Shown here in pieces: positions 24,982 to 34,729 of a DNA stretch of 64,000 bases. Source of the stretch: Acuticoccus sp963704595 (GTDB lineage Bacteria; Pseudomonadota; Alphaproteobacteria; Rhizobiales; Amorphaceae); contig OY969922.1 of the NCBI GenBank assembly GCA_963704595.1, positions 3,720,001 through 3,784,000 on the forward strand, written 5' to 3'. The position numbers and the translations under genes are program-made. Numbering within the stretch: position 1 is the first letter of the stretch; every line of letters begins with the position of its first letter. A model generated the notes under the pieces. That model did no database searches and had not been told where the DNA came from. It worked only from the letters and a program-made list of their open reading frames with translations.

Positions 24982-25614
24982 TCAGTCCGGCTTGCCGGCC
25001 CGCGTGCGGGCGGTGAACGGGTCCGCCAGCGGCTTGCGCACGCCGGCCGAGATCACCTGCGGCTGGTAGGGCTCGCGGGAGAACACCTCCGCCACCATCG
25101 GGCGGAAATGGTCGAGCGCGATGCTGTCGTAGTTGGGGTCGAACGAGGCCTGGTCCCACCGCTCGCAGAACGCCACCGCATCGTCGAAATACGGGTTGTC
25201 CTTGTGCCGGCGCCGCACGTCGCGGTCGCCGCCGAAATGGTGCGCGTAGTAGTAGCGCTGGAAGAGGCCGTGGTGCTCCACCACCCAGGTGCACTGCTCG
25301 CGCAGGTACGGCCGCAGGATCGCCGCGGCGTATTCGTCGTGGTTGTAGGGGGCGTAGAGGTCGCCGACATCGTGGAGCAGCGCGGCGACCACCCAGTCGA
25401 TGTCCGCACCGTCGCGCCAGGCGCGGGTGGCCGACTGGACCGAGTGCTCGTAGCGCGTCACCTGGTAGGCGGACTGCGAGGTGTCGAGCTCGGCGAGAGC
25501 GTCGAGCAGCCTGTCCCCCACCGACGCCGCGGACGTGCGCTCGTGGGCCTCCAGGAAGATGTAATCCTCCCGGTCGCCCTCGGCCATCTGGCGGAACTTG
25601 ACGCGCTGCATCAT
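24982..25614 (-). CDS. HD-domain protein, PhnZ/MIOX-like group
   Basis: 210 residues. The metal-binding pattern is RYEHSVQSATRA, then LLHDVGDLYAPYNHDEYAA and VVEHHGLFQRYYYAHHFGGD, giving the His...HD...His...Asp arrangement and extra His/Tyr residues seen in HD proteins related to PhnZ and inositol oxygenase. These can be mixed-valent di-iron oxygenases or phosphohydrolases; motifs alone do not separate the two. The start overlaps the stop of the upstream M20 gene by 4 bases (ATGA), so the pair is an operon. Confidence 0.75.
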   Translation of the reverse strand: MMQRVKFRQMAEGDREDYIFLEAHERTSAASVGDRLLDALAELDTSQSAYQVTRYEHSVQSATRAWRDGADIDWVVAALLHDVGDLYAPYNHDEYAAAILRPYLREQCTWVVEHHGLFQRYYYAHHFGGDRDVRRRHKDNPYFDDAVAFCERWDQASFDPNYDSIALDHFRPMVAEVFSREPYQPQVISAGVRKPLADPFTARTRAGKPD

Positions 25615-26783
25615 GCGCTCCGCGGCAATGCCGTCTCGACGAGGGTCGCCCAGTAGGAGCAGCCGACGGGGATCAGCTCGTCGTTGAAGTCGTACATCTC
25701 GTTGTGGAGGTTCGCGACGTCCTCGCCGACGCCGGCGAAGATGAACGCGCCCGGCACGGTGTTGAGCATGAACGAGAAGTCCTCGCCGCCCATGGTCGGG
25801 ACGACGTTGCGGTCGACGTTGCGCTCGCCGACCACCTTGGCGGCGATGTCGCCTGCGAACAGGGCCTCGGCCTCGTCGTTCTGCGTCACCGGATAGTCGC
25901 GCCGGTAGAGGAGCTCGGCCTTCACGCCGTAGGCGCTGCCCACCTGCTCGACCACCTCGCCGAGGCGCTTCTCCATGAGGTCGCGCATGTCCGGGCTCAG
26001 GGTGCGCACGGTGCCGCGCAGCTCGGCCGTCTGCGGGATCACGTTGTCGGTGGTGCCGGCGTTGAACATGGTGATGGAGATCACCGCGGAGCCGAGCGGA
26101 TCAGCGTTGCGCGCCACGATCGACTGGATCGCCGTGATGATCGCCGAACCCGCCACGATCGGGTCGTGCGCGAGATGCGGGCGCGCCGCGTGGCCGCCCT
26201 TGCCCTCGATCGTGATGGTGATGCGGTCGGCCGCGGCCATCAGCGGGCCGGGCCGCAGCGCGAAGGTGCCGACCGGGTGGCCGGGGAGATTGTGCATCCC
26301 GAACACGCGCTCGATGCCGTAGCGGGTGACGAGACCGTCGTCGAGCATTGCCTGCGCGCCGGCGCCGCCCTCTTCCGCCGGCTGGAAGATCACCACCACC
26401 GTGCCGTCGAAATTGCGCGTCTCGCTGAGATATTTCGCCGCGCCGAGGAGCATCGCGGTGTGCCCGTCATGGCCGCAGGCGTGCATCTTGCCGGGAACCT
26501 TCGAGGACCAGGGCTTGCCCGTCTTCTCGATGATCGGTAGCGCGTCCATGTCGGCGCGCAGGCCGATCACGCGGCCGCCGCCGCCCTGCCCCTTGATGAC
26601 GCCGACGACGCCAGTCTTGCCGACGCCCGTCTCGACCGAATCGACACCGAATTCGCGAAGCTTTTCGGCGACTTGCGCCGCAGTCCGATGGACGTCGTAG
26701 AGAAGCTCGGGGTTCTCGTGGAAGTCGCGCCGCCAACCGGCAATCTCTTCGGCAAAGTCGTGGAAACGGTTGACGATGGGCAT
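25611..26783 (-). CDS. M20 family metallopeptidase / amidohydrolase (hippurate or IAA-amino acid hydrolase type)
   Basis: 390 residues from the ATG giving MPIVNRFHDFAEEI. The di-metal site appears as LRADMDALPI, HACGHDGHTAMLLGA, FQPAEEGGAGA and, later, MGGEDFSFML. The dimerisation insert GKGGHAARPHLAHDPI is typical of the amidohydrolase branch (M20D), which cleaves N-acyl amino acids. Translationally coupled to the downstream HD protein. Actual substrate unknown. Confidence 0.88.
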   Translation of the reverse strand: MPIVNRFHDFAEEIAGWRRDFHENPELLYDVHRTAAQVAEKLREFGVDSVETGVGKTGVVGVIKGQGGGGRVIGLRADMDALPIIEKTGKPWSSKVPGKMHACGHDGHTAMLLGAAKYLSETRNFDGTVVVIFQPAEEGGAGAQAMLDDGLVTRYGIERVFGMHNLPGHPVGTFALRPGPLMAAADRITITIEGKGGHAARPHLAHDPIVAGSAIITAIQSIVARNADPLGSAVISITMFNAGTTDNVIPQTAELRGTVRTLSPDMRDLMEKRLGEVVEQVGSAYGVKAELLYRRDYPVTQNDEAEALFAGDIAAKVVGERNVDRNVVPTMGGEDFSFMLNTVPGAFIFAGVGEDVANLHNEMYDFNDELIPVGCSYWATLVETALPRSA

Positions 26784-27011
26784 GGGCGCGCGATCCTTAG
26801 AATCCTGATACTGCCCGTCTATCAATCATAAGCGGGCAATTGCGGCAATCGCTTCAAGCCTATGGCGGGGCCGGTATGTGCCTGCCGCACACGCCCTCGT
26901 GATGCCCGTGGCAAGGCCTGGGACAGCCCGCCATATTGCCGCCACGGCAAAGGCGCGTAATCTCCGACACCCACGGCCCGCACTCCGACGGTTCACTGAA
27001 GGGACTATCCC

Positions 27012-29597
27012 ATGCCGGCACCGATGAACACGCGCCTGTCGCGGCTGATCGCGAGCGCGCGTGCCGCGATCGTCTGGGAACGGCTGTGGCCCGCCATCGC
27101 GCCGATGGTCGGCGTCCTTGCCCTCTTCCTCGCCAGCGCGTGGATGGGCCTCTGGATCGGCGTCCCGGCAACGGTGAAGGCCGTTGCGCTCGCCGTGTTC
27201 GCGGTGCTGTTCGTGCTCGCGGGCTGGCGCCTGCGCCGCCTCACGCTGCCGGGCCGCGACGATGCCCTGCGCCGGCTCGAGAGCGATGCGCACCTCCCCC
27301 ACCGCCCCCTCGGCACCTACGAGGACAACCTCGCCCCCGGCGGCGACGCCGTCACCGAGGGCCTGTGGCGGGTGCATCGCAAGCGCGCGATGGAGCGGCT
27401 TTCGGCGCTGCGCTTCGCCGTCCCGCGGCCGGACATCGTGCCCCACGACCCCTACGCGGTTCGTGCCGCTGTCGGCATCGTCCTCTTCATAGGCATCGCG
27501 GTCGGCGCAGGCGCGCTCGCCGAACGCCTCATCACCCCCTTCACCTTCGACGAGCCGGACATTGCCACCGCCGACCCGCAGTTCCGGCTCGATGCGTGGG
27601 TGACGCCGCCCTCCTACACCGGGCGCGCGCCGCTCTTCCTCTCCGCCGCGACCCGCGTCGACACCGGCGACGGCATCCGCGTGCCCTCGGGCTCGATACT
27701 CACCGTCCGAACCCAGGGTGGCGGGCCGCTCGACCTCGAGGTGATGCGCCCGGACGGCGCCACCAGCGAGACGATGCCGCGCCTCTCGGAAGACGGCGCG
27801 GAAGTGGCGGCATTCCAGTCCACCCTCCCGATCGACGGGTCGATGAACGTCGAGGTCCGGCGTGACGACACCATGGTGGACGGCTGGCGCTTCATCGCGG
27901 AGGGCGACAGGCCGCCGTCCGCCGTCCTGACCGAGGACCCTGCGGAGAACCAGCGCGGCGGCTTCGAGGTGCGCTACACGCTCGACGACGACTACGGCAT
28001 CGCCTCCGCCGAGGCGCTGATGATGCCGCTGGGCGCCGCCGAAGGCCGCCGGCCGCTGGTCGACAACCCCGAATTCCCGCTGGTGCTGCCGGCAGGCCCC
28101 GGAATGCGCGGTGCCGCACGTACCGTCCACGACCTCGCCGAGCATCCGTTCGCTGGGATGGAGATGACGCTGCGGATCCGCGCGACGGACGGCGTCGGGC
28201 AGACGGGCTTCAGCGAGTCCCGCACCTTCCGCCTCCCCTCGCGTGTCTTCGTGAACCCCGTCGCCAAGGCGCTGATCGAGCAGCGCCAGATCCTTGCGAT
28301 GGATGCCGACAGCCAGATCGACGTGATCGAGGCGATGGACCTGATGCTCCTGGTGCCTGACGCCCTCGGCGGCGCGGGCGCCTTCCTCGCGGTCAACGCG
28401 GCATACAAGGAGATGGTCAGGGCACAGACGGATGACGAACTTCGCGCCATGCTCGACGAGCTGTGGCAGCTCGCGCTGATGCTGGAAGACAACGGCATGA
28501 GCGACGCCGAGCGCGCGCTCGCCGCCGCGCAGGAGCGCCTGAGGCAGGCGATCGAGGACGGTGCGCCGCCCGAGGAGATCGCACGGCTGACGCAGGAGCT
28601 GCGCGAGGCGATGCAGCGCTACATGCAGGCGCTCGCCGAGCAGATGCCGCCGGGCGAGCAGCAGGCGATGGACCCCAATTCGATGACCATCACCCAGAAC
28701 GACCTCGACAAGATGCTGGAGCGGATCGAGGAACTGGCGCGCGAGGGTCGCACGGAAGAGGCCGAGGCGCTGCTCGCGGAGCTGCAGCAGATGATGCAGA
28801 ACCTCCAGATGGCACAGCGCGGACAGGGCCAGGGCGGCGACCCGATGGGCCAGAGCGGCCGCACGCTCGACGAGCTCGGCCGGATGATCCAGCGCCAGCA
28901 GGAGCTGATGGACGAGACCTACGGGCTCGGCGAGGGTCAGGAGGGTCAGGAGGGTCAGCAGGGCCAGGGGCAGCAAGGCCAGCAGGGCGAAGGTCAGGGG
29001 CAGGGCCGGATGGAGCGCTTCGGCGGCCAGGGTCAGTTCGGTCAGGGCCAGCCGGGCCAGCCCGGACAGGGCGGCCGGAACCCGACGGACGGGATGAGCC
29101 CGTCCGAGCGGGCGGAGGCGATGCAGCGGCTCCAGGAGCAGCAGCAGGCCCTGCGAGAACAGCTCGACGAGATGATGCGCAAGCTCGAGGAGCAGGGCTT
29201 CGAGCCCGGCGAGCGGCTCGGCGATGCGGAACGCTCCATGGGCGACGCCGGCGAGGCGCTCGGCGAAGGCCAGAGCGGCGACGCGGTCGGCGAGCAGGGC
29301 GAGGCGCTGCAGGCGCTGCGCGAAGGCGCGCAGGGCATGGCCCAGCAGCTCGCCGAGGCGGAAGGACAGGGCCAGGGCGAAGGCGAACAGATGGGCAGCC
29401 CCGAGAACGGCCCCGGCCGCGATCCGCTCGGGCGAGCCCGGACCGAGGGCGGCTATGCCGACACCAGCCGCGTCGGCATCCCGGACGAGATCGAGACCCA
29501 GCGCGCCCGCCGCATCCTGCAGGAGCTGCGCCGCCGCCTCGGCGACCTCGAACTCCCCCGGCTCGAGCGCGACTATCTGGAGCGCCTCCTCCCCTGA
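27012..29597 (+). CDS. TIGR02302 / DUF4175 family membrane protein
   Basis: 861 residues. Hydrophobic helices lie at about 30-75 and 150-175, then a large soluble part with YTLDDDYGIASAEA and RRGGF-type segments characteristic of this alphaproteobacterial family. From about residue 500 the sequence is helical and from about 640 strongly Gln/Gly-rich with runs such as GQEGQEGQQGQ, interspersed with conserved helices (MQRLQEQQQALREQLDEMM). The end RILQELRRRLGDLELPRLER resembles that of homologues. The function is unknown; the family often sits near cell-envelope genes, as here before ftsE. Confidence 0.85.
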   Translation: MPAPMNTRLSRLIASARAAIVWERLWPAIAPMVGVLALFLASAWMGLWIGVPATVKAVALAVFAVLFVLAGWRLRRLTLPGRDDALRRLESDAHLPHRPLGTYEDNLAPGGDAVTEGLWRVHRKRAMERLSALRFAVPRPDIVPHDPYAVRAAVGIVLFIGIAVGAGALAERLITPFTFDEPDIATADPQFRLDAWVTPPSYTGRAPLFLSAATRVDTGDGIRVPSGSILTVRTQGGGPLDLEVMRPDGATSETMPRLSEDGAEVAAFQSTLPIDGSMNVEVRRDDTMVDGWRFIAEGDRPPSAVLTEDPAENQRGGFEVRYTLDDDYGIASAEALMMPLGAAEGRRPLVDNPEFPLVLPAGPGMRGAARTVHDLAEHPFAGMEMTLRIRATDGVGQTGFSESRTFRLPSRVFVNPVAKALIEQRQILAMDADSQIDVIEAMDLMLLVPDALGGAGAFLAVNAAYKEMVRAQTDDELRAMLDELWQLALMLEDNGMSDAERALAAAQERLRQAIEDGAPPEEIARLTQELREAMQRYMQALAEQMPPGEQQAMDPNSMTITQNDLDKMLERIEELAREGRTEEAEALLAELQQMMQNLQMAQRGQGQGGDPMGQSGRTLDELGRMIQRQQELMDETYGLGEGQEGQEGQQGQGQQGQQGEGQGQGRMERFGGQGQFGQGQPGQPGQGGRNPTDGMSPSERAEAMQRLQEQQQALREQLDEMMRKLEEQGFEPGERLGDAERSMGDAGEALGEGQSGDAVGEQGEALQALREGAQGMAQQLAEAEGQGQGEGEQMGSPENGPGRDPLGRARTEGGYADTSRVGIPDEIETQRARRILQELRRRLGDLELPRLERDYLERLLP

Positions 29598-29748
29598 GGC
29601 GGCGCTCGGCCCCCGCGCCGCGGCCTGAAGCTTGCGTGTGGATCGCCGGGCCGCGGCGGGGGCGCTCCCCCGCGACGGCGGCGCGCGTCCGTGGTAAAGC
29701 TTCGGCGCGTCCGGCCGTCATGAGCCGGCACACCACTCGCGGGGGCTG

Positions 29749-30408
29749 ATGATCGCACTGGACAATGTTGGGCTGCGCTACGGCAACGGGCCGGAGATCC
29801 TGAAGGATCTCTCGTTCGACATTCCGGCCCGCTCCTTCCAGTTCCTGACCGGCCCCTCGGGCGCGGGCAAGACCACGCTGATGCGCCTGCTTTCGCTCTC
29901 GCTGCGCCCCTCGCGCGGGTTCATGAGCCTCTTCGGCGCCGACGTCAGTCTCCTCCGCCGTGCCGAAATTCCCTCCATGCGCCGCCGCATCGGCGTCGTC
30001 TTCCAGGACTTTCGCCTGCTCGACCACCTCTCCACCTTCGACAACGTCGCCCTCCCCCTCAGGATCGAGGGCAAGAACGTCGACAGCTACCGGACCGACG
30101 TGACGGAGCTCCTGAAGTGGGTCGGCCTTTCGGACCGGCAGCACGCCTTCCCGCCCGTCCTGTCGGGCGGCGAGAAGCAGCGTGCCGCGATCGCCCGCGC
30201 GCTCGTCACCCAGCCCGACGTGCTCCTGGCGGACGAGCCCACCGGCAACGTCGACCCGCCGATGGCCAAGCGCCTGATGCGGCTCTTCATGGAGCTCAAC
30301 AAGCTCGGCACCTCGGTGGTGATCGCGACCCACGACATCAACCTGATGGACCAGATCGACGCCCGCCGCCTCATCCTGTTCGACGGCCGGCTGGAGACCT
30401 CGCACTAA
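29749..30408 (+). CDS. ftsE: Cell-division ATP-binding protein FtsE
   Basis: 219-residue ABC ATPase of the FtsEX complex, which transmits ATP hydrolysis to periplasmic murein hydrolases at the septum. Walker A GPSGAGKTT, Q-loop FQDFRLL, signature LSGGEKQR, Walker B VLLADEPTGNVD and ATHDINL are all present. A second ATG choice exists three bases upstream. The stop overlaps the ftsX start (TAATG). Confidence 0.95.
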   Translation: MIALDNVGLRYGNGPEILKDLSFDIPARSFQFLTGPSGAGKTTLMRLLSLSLRPSRGFMSLFGADVSLLRRAEIPSMRRRIGVVFQDFRLLDHLSTFDNVALPLRIEGKNVDSYRTDVTELLKWVGLSDRQHAFPPVLSGGEKQRAAIARALVTQPDVLLADEPTGNVDPPMAKRLMRLFMELNKLGTSVVIATHDINLMDQIDARRLILFDGRLETSH

Positions 30409-32120
30409 TGGATGGCGGCCAGGACCCCCGCGGCCGCCCGCCCCGCCCGGCGGAGGCCGGCCGTCCCGCCGAGGCCGGCGGAGCCGAACCGAGGCGACCC
30501 GCGGGCGCGCCCGAACAGCGCCAGCGCCCGCGCACGACCCCCACCGCGCCGCGCGCAGCCCTGCCGCGCACCGCAGACCCCGACCCAGCGCCGCCCCAGC
30601 GCGAGCGAGAGCCCGAGCGCACGCGTCCCGCGTCCGCCGCGGCAGGCCAGCGCCCCGCGCGGCGCCCCCTTCCCGGCGGCGAGGAGCGCCCGCCGCAGCG
30701 CCAGACCCGCCCCGTGCCGGTTTCCCGTGGCCATGCCGCCGGTCCGCCCGCCGAAGCCGCCCCGATGCCCCCGCAGGAGGCCGCAAACGGACCGCGCCCG
30801 CGCCGCCTTCCCATGCGGGCCGGCGAGGAGACCGGTGCGCCTGAGGCCGCCCCGGCCGTGCGCACCGAGGAGGCCACGCCCCGCCGGAGCCTCAAGAGCA
30901 CGCTGCGGGGCCGCCGCAACGCCCTCCCCGCCGAGCAGCCTGCGGCCCCCCGGGCAGCCGAGGCGCCGGAGGCCCGCGCGCCCCGCCCCGCCACCCGGCC
31001 GGCCCTGCCAGGCTCGCAGGACGGCGACGTTGCGGGGTTCGACGACATCCCGGCTACGCAGGAAGACGTTGCCGCCGAGTTCGAACCCGAAGTACCGATC
31101 CCGGGCGCGATCAGGGCGCGGCCGCGTACCGAGGCACCCGCGGCAGAGCGGGGCGCCAGCGCGCAGGCGCGCAGGATCGCACGGCGCCAGCACGGCGGCC
31201 CGCTGGTCGACGTGCCGGACGAGAACGCCATCGTCGAGAACGGCCCCGTCGTGGCGCCGCGCTCCGTGGCCGGGCGCGGCCTCACCGCCGTCATCGCGAT
31301 CATGACCTTCGTCTGCGCGCTCCTCTTCGGCGCAGCGGTCCTGATCGAGAGGGCGGCGGACGTTTGGGCCGGCGAGGTCCGGCAGGACATCAGCGTGACC
31401 GTCCTGCCGCTCGACGGCGACCCGGTAGAGCGCCGGCTCCAGAGTGTCGCAGCGATCCTCAACGGCACGCCGGGCCTCGGCGGCGTCGACATCCTCTCCG
31501 CCGGCGAGGCCGAAGCGCTGCTCGAACCCTGGCTCGGCGTCGGGGCGGATTTCTCGCTTCTCCCGATCCCCCGCCTCGTGACCGCCAACCGCACCGGCCC
31601 GCTCGACAGCGACACGCTCAAGGCGGCGCTCTCCGGCGTTCCCGGCACCTCGCTCGACGATCACCGCGACTGGAGCGACCGGCTGGAACGGATGGCCGCC
31701 GCCATCTCGGCCGGGGCGATCGGCGCGTTGGTGCTGATGCTCGTCGCCACCGTCCTCTCCATCGTGTTCGCCACCCGCGCCGCCATCGCCACGAACGCCG
31801 GCACCGTCGAAGTCCTCGCGATGCTGGGGGCCGACGACAGGTTCATCCAGCGCGCCTTCCGAGGCCGTTTCCTGCGCATCGGCGTGCGCGGCGCGGGGAT
31901 CGGTGTCGCCGCTGCGCTCGTCCTGTTCGGTGCGCTGGAACTCTGGTCGCTGTTCAGTTCCGGCGCCGCGTCCGACCAGAGCCGGGCGCTTCTCGGCGCG
32001 CCCAGCATCGGCCCCTTCGGCTTTGCCGGCCTTATGGTGCTGGGCCTCGTGGTGGCGCTTCTGGTAATCGGCACCGCCCGCGCCGCAGTGCGCCACCATC
32101 TCGATCGCCTGAGTGTCTGA
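30408..32120 (+). CDS. ftsX: Cell-division protein FtsX with very long disordered N-terminus
   Basis: The membrane core has four helices: LTAVIAIMTFVCALLFGAAV from about residue 291, a periplasmic loop (ISVTVLPLDGDPVERRL, LGVGADFSLLPIPRL), then the pair AIGALVLMLVATVLSIVF and GVAAALVLFGALELW, and a last helix near the end. FtsX is usually about 300 residues. Here about 290 residues rich in Pro, Arg, Ala and Glu precede the first helix and are predicted cytoplasmic and disordered. The start at 30408 overlaps ftsE; internal ATGs at about 30737 or 30762 could give a shorter form. The stop overlaps plsC. Confidence 0.88.
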   Translation: MDGGQDPRGRPPRPAEAGRPAEAGGAEPRRPAGAPEQRQRPRTTPTAPRAALPRTADPDPAPPQREREPERTRPASAAAGQRPARRPLPGGEERPPQRQTRPVPVSRGHAAGPPAEAAPMPPQEAANGPRPRRLPMRAGEETGAPEAAPAVRTEEATPRRSLKSTLRGRRNALPAEQPAAPRAAEAPEARAPRPATRPALPGSQDGDVAGFDDIPATQEDVAAEFEPEVPIPGAIRARPRTEAPAAERGASAQARRIARRQHGGPLVDVPDENAIVENGPVVAPRSVAGRGLTAVIAIMTFVCALLFGAAVLIERAADVWAGEVRQDISVTVLPLDGDPVERRLQSVAAILNGTPGLGGVDILSAGEAEALLEPWLGVGADFSLLPIPRLVTANRTGPLDSDTLKAALSGVPGTSLDDHRDWSDRLERMAAAISAGAIGALVLMLVATVLSIVFATRAAIATNAGTVEVLAMLGADDRFIQRAFRGRFLRIGVRGAGIGVAAALVLFGALELWSLFSSGAASDQSRALLGAPSIGPFGFAGLMVLGLVVALLVIGTARAAVRHHLDRLSV

Positions 32121-32917
32121 TGCAGAACGCCGTTCCTCCCGCGTCCCCGCCCCCCGGTAAGGCGCAGCGCCGCACCGGCATCGCGTACGCCGTCGCCCTC
32201 GTGCGCTCGGTGATCTACTCCGTCGTCGCGACCACCTTCTTCATCGTGATGTCGATCATATGCGCGCCGGCGATGCTGTTTCCGGCAAGGCACACGCGCT
32301 TCGTCCTCACCACGTGGGCATCGGGCGACCTCCTCCTCCTGCGCATCATCTGCGGCCAGAAGATCGCCGTGCGCGGGCTCGCAAACATCCCCGACGGCCC
32401 GGCGCTGATCGCCTCCAAGCACCAGTCCGCGTGGGAGACCCTGGCGCTGGTGCCGATGCTGCCGCGCGGCGTCGTGATCCTGAAGAAGGAGCTCCTCGCG
32501 ATCCCGCTCTACGGCTGGTACGCCCGCTATTACGGGATGATCCCGGTCGACCGCGGCGCCGGCACCGCGGCGCTGAAGCAGCTCGCGGTCGACGCGAAGG
32601 CCGCGGTCGGCAAGGGCTTCCAGATCGTGATCTTTCCGGAGGGGACCCGCCGCCCTGTCGGCGCACCGCCAGCCTACAAGCCCGGCGCGGTGTTCCTTTA
32701 CGACCAGCTCGACGTGCCGGTGGTCCCGGTCGCGCTCAACTCCGGCGTCCTGTGGCCGCACGGCAAGATCGTGCGTTATCCCGGCACCATCACCGTGTCG
32801 TTCCTGCCCGCCATCCCGAGAGGCCTGCCGCGCGCCGAGGTGAAGGCGCGGATGGAACACGCCATCGAGCGGGAAACCGACCGCCTCGTCGCCGAAGCCC
32901 TCTCCGGGCGCGCCTAG
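32120..32917 (+). CDS. plsC: 1-acyl-sn-glycerol-3-phosphate acyltransferase (PlsC family)
   Basis: 265 residues, membrane-associated, second acylation of phosphatidic acid synthesis. A hydrophobic N-terminus (IYSVVATTFFIVMSIICAP) precedes the acyltransferase motifs. Motif I is SKHQSAWE, an HX4E variant of the usual HX4D that is common in this branch; FPEGTRR is motif III and VPVALNSG fits motif IV. The ATG overlaps the ftsX stop, so ftsE-ftsX-plsC are one operon. It ends converging on chaC with a 4-base overlap. Confidence 0.88.
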   Translation: MQNAVPPASPPPGKAQRRTGIAYAVALVRSVIYSVVATTFFIVMSIICAPAMLFPARHTRFVLTTWASGDLLLLRIICGQKIAVRGLANIPDGPALIASKHQSAWETLALVPMLPRGVVILKKELLAIPLYGWYARYYGMIPVDRGAGTAALKQLAVDAKAAVGKGFQIVIFPEGTRRPVGAPPAYKPGAVFLYDQLDVPVVPVALNSGVLWPHGKIVRYPGTITVSFLPAIPRGLPRAEVKARMEHAIERETDRLVAEALSGRA

Positions 32918-33447
32918 GGTTGGTCGCCGTGCCCTTCCCGCAGATGCCGCGCGATCACCGCGAGCCGCTGGTCGGCGACGCCGGCCTCGTCGAGATGGTC
33001 GGCGGTGGAGAGCACATAATCCTCGTTGCGGCCGGAGCGGCCGACGGCGCCGCGGACGACCGCGAGCGTATCGTCGACCGACAGCGCGCCCGCGTACTGC
33101 GGATGGGCGCGGTCGACCACATAGGTCAGCGCCTCAACCACGCTGCCGTCGTCGAGCCGGGCCGGCATCTGCCGCTCCTGGTAGACGAAAGTCACCTGTT
33201 CGCGCTCGCGCAGGTAGGCGATCACCGCGTCCCGTTCGGCGTCGTCGACCTCGAACACCACGCCGCGGCAGGCCCCGCCACGGTCGAGCCCGAGGACGAG
33301 GCCGGGCCGTTCCTGCGTGCCGCGATGCACCCATGAATAGACGCAAAGCCGCCGGTGGCGTCCCCGCACCGTGGCAAGCTGCCGTGAAATGTAGGGAAAG
33401 CCAGGCCGCCACATCAGCGATCCATAGCCAAAAACGTACAATGACAT
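32914..33447 (-). CDS. ChaC-type gamma-glutamylcyclotransferase
   Basis: 177 residues starting MSLYVFGYGSLMW, with the diagnostic YGSL substrate loop, followed by RRLCVYSWVHRGTQERPG and LREREQVTFVYQE. The catalytic acid is probably in the Tyr-Gln-Glu segment. ChaC enzymes release 5-oxoproline from glutathione. I start at 33447 rather than the longer 33591 frame, because homologues begin just before the YGSL loop and the extra 48 residues are basic shadow sequence. Confidence 0.88.
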   Translation of the reverse strand: MSLYVFGYGSLMWRPGFPYISRQLATVRGRHRRLCVYSWVHRGTQERPGLVLGLDRGGACRGVVFEVDDAERDAVIAYLREREQVTFVYQERQMPARLDDGSVVEALTYVVDRAHPQYAGALSVDDTLAVVRGAVGRSGRNEDYVLSTADHLDEAGVADQRLAVIARHLREGHGDQP

Positions 33448-33636
33448 TCGTACCTGTTGGCGTCTGTGGCGAAACGACCCCGCTCCGATGGAAAACCTAC
33501 CGCAGGGCCTTGAAAAACGGGTGCGGCGGGATGCACCAGTGCAATTCCGTCGCGGCTGTGATGGCTTGTGGCGTCGGTGCACCCATGTCAAGCCAACCCC
33601 ATCCTGACGCCAAGTCGGGAGCTACGGAGTGAGGGC

Positions 33637-34659
33637 ATGGACGGCGTGACGGCGACACCATCGCGAACATTGCGATACAAGGTCCTGATGTTGATCGTCC
33701 TGGTCATCATCGTCGCCTGGTCGATCCTCTGGTTCTGCGCGGCGACGGTGGTCGAACGGCAGGCGGACAGGCTCCAGCACGCCGCGGTCGCCGACGGCGC
33801 AGTAGTGCATTGCCTCAACCGCAAGATCAGCGGCTACCCGTTCCAGCTCGAGATGCGCTGCCATGACGGATCGCGCTTCGGCACCGCCGACGCCTCCGTC
33901 ACGCTGAGCGGCTTCGTCGCGACCGCGCTGGTCTACCAGCCGAGCCGCATCATCATGGAGGCGCGTAGCCCCGCCGTGTTCCAGAGCGATGGCGCCCCGG
34001 CCGTCACCGCAAACTGGGATCTCGCCCACGCCAGCGCCCGGATCGGGCTGTCCGACGCCTCGCTGACGCGGTTTGACGCGGAAGTTGTCGGCGCAACGGT
34101 CACCGCCGGCAACCTCCCGGCCATCAAGGTGTCCGAGCTCCACTTCAACGCGCGCGAAAATCCGGCCAATCCGGCCGACCTCGACCTTGCCGTCCGCATC
34201 ACAGGGCTCGACCCCGCCCCCGGAGCCGAAACGACGGCCATTGCCCTGCGGGGAACGCTGCGCGGCGGCGCCTCCGTGCTCGCCGGCGACCCCGGCGCGG
34301 TCGCCGAGCTCGCGGCGGCGAACGGGCTCACGTTCAGCATCCAGGATGCGACGCTCGCCAGCGGTGACATGCAGCTTTCCGCCACGGGCGACCTGACGCT
34401 CGACCAGGAAGGCCTTCTGTCCGGCACGCTCGACGTCGCCTTCGCCGGGTACAACCAGACCGTTCCCTACATCGCGGTGCTGGCGCCGGAGGCGCAGGAG
34501 ACGATCACTACGCTCCTGCGCAATCTCCTGATGTTCGCGCCCGAGACCACGATCGGCGACAAGCCCGCGCGCCGCCTGACGCTGAAGGTCCAGAACGGCC
34601 GCGTCTCGGCGGGGATCGTGCCCCTCTTCAACCTGCCGCCGATGCCGCTCCATCTCTAG
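33637..34659 (+). CDS. DUF2125 domain-containing envelope protein
   Basis: 340 residues. One N-terminal membrane helix (VLMLIVLVIIVAWSILWF) anchors a beta-rich periplasmic part with GYPFQLEMRC, a hallmark of DUF2125, and IDYR-less repeat strands resembling AsmA-like or lipid-transfer folds. It ends FNLPPMPLHL. The family is limited mostly to Alphaproteobacteria and its role is unknown. Confidence 0.85.
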   Translation: MDGVTATPSRTLRYKVLMLIVLVIIVAWSILWFCAATVVERQADRLQHAAVADGAVVHCLNRKISGYPFQLEMRCHDGSRFGTADASVTLSGFVATALVYQPSRIIMEARSPAVFQSDGAPAVTANWDLAHASARIGLSDASLTRFDAEVVGATVTAGNLPAIKVSELHFNARENPANPADLDLAVRITGLDPAPGAETTAIALRGTLRGGASVLAGDPGAVAELAAANGLTFSIQDATLASGDMQLSATGDLTLDQEGLLSGTLDVAFAGYNQTVPYIAVLAPEAQETITTLLRNLLMFAPETTIGDKPARRLTLKVQNGRVSAGIVPLFNLPPMPLHL

Positions 34660-34729
34660 GCCGCTGCGGGCGTCAGCGGACCGCACGGGGGCCTAGCAAC
34701 CAGCCGCCGCCGTTTGCTACAACCGGTCC

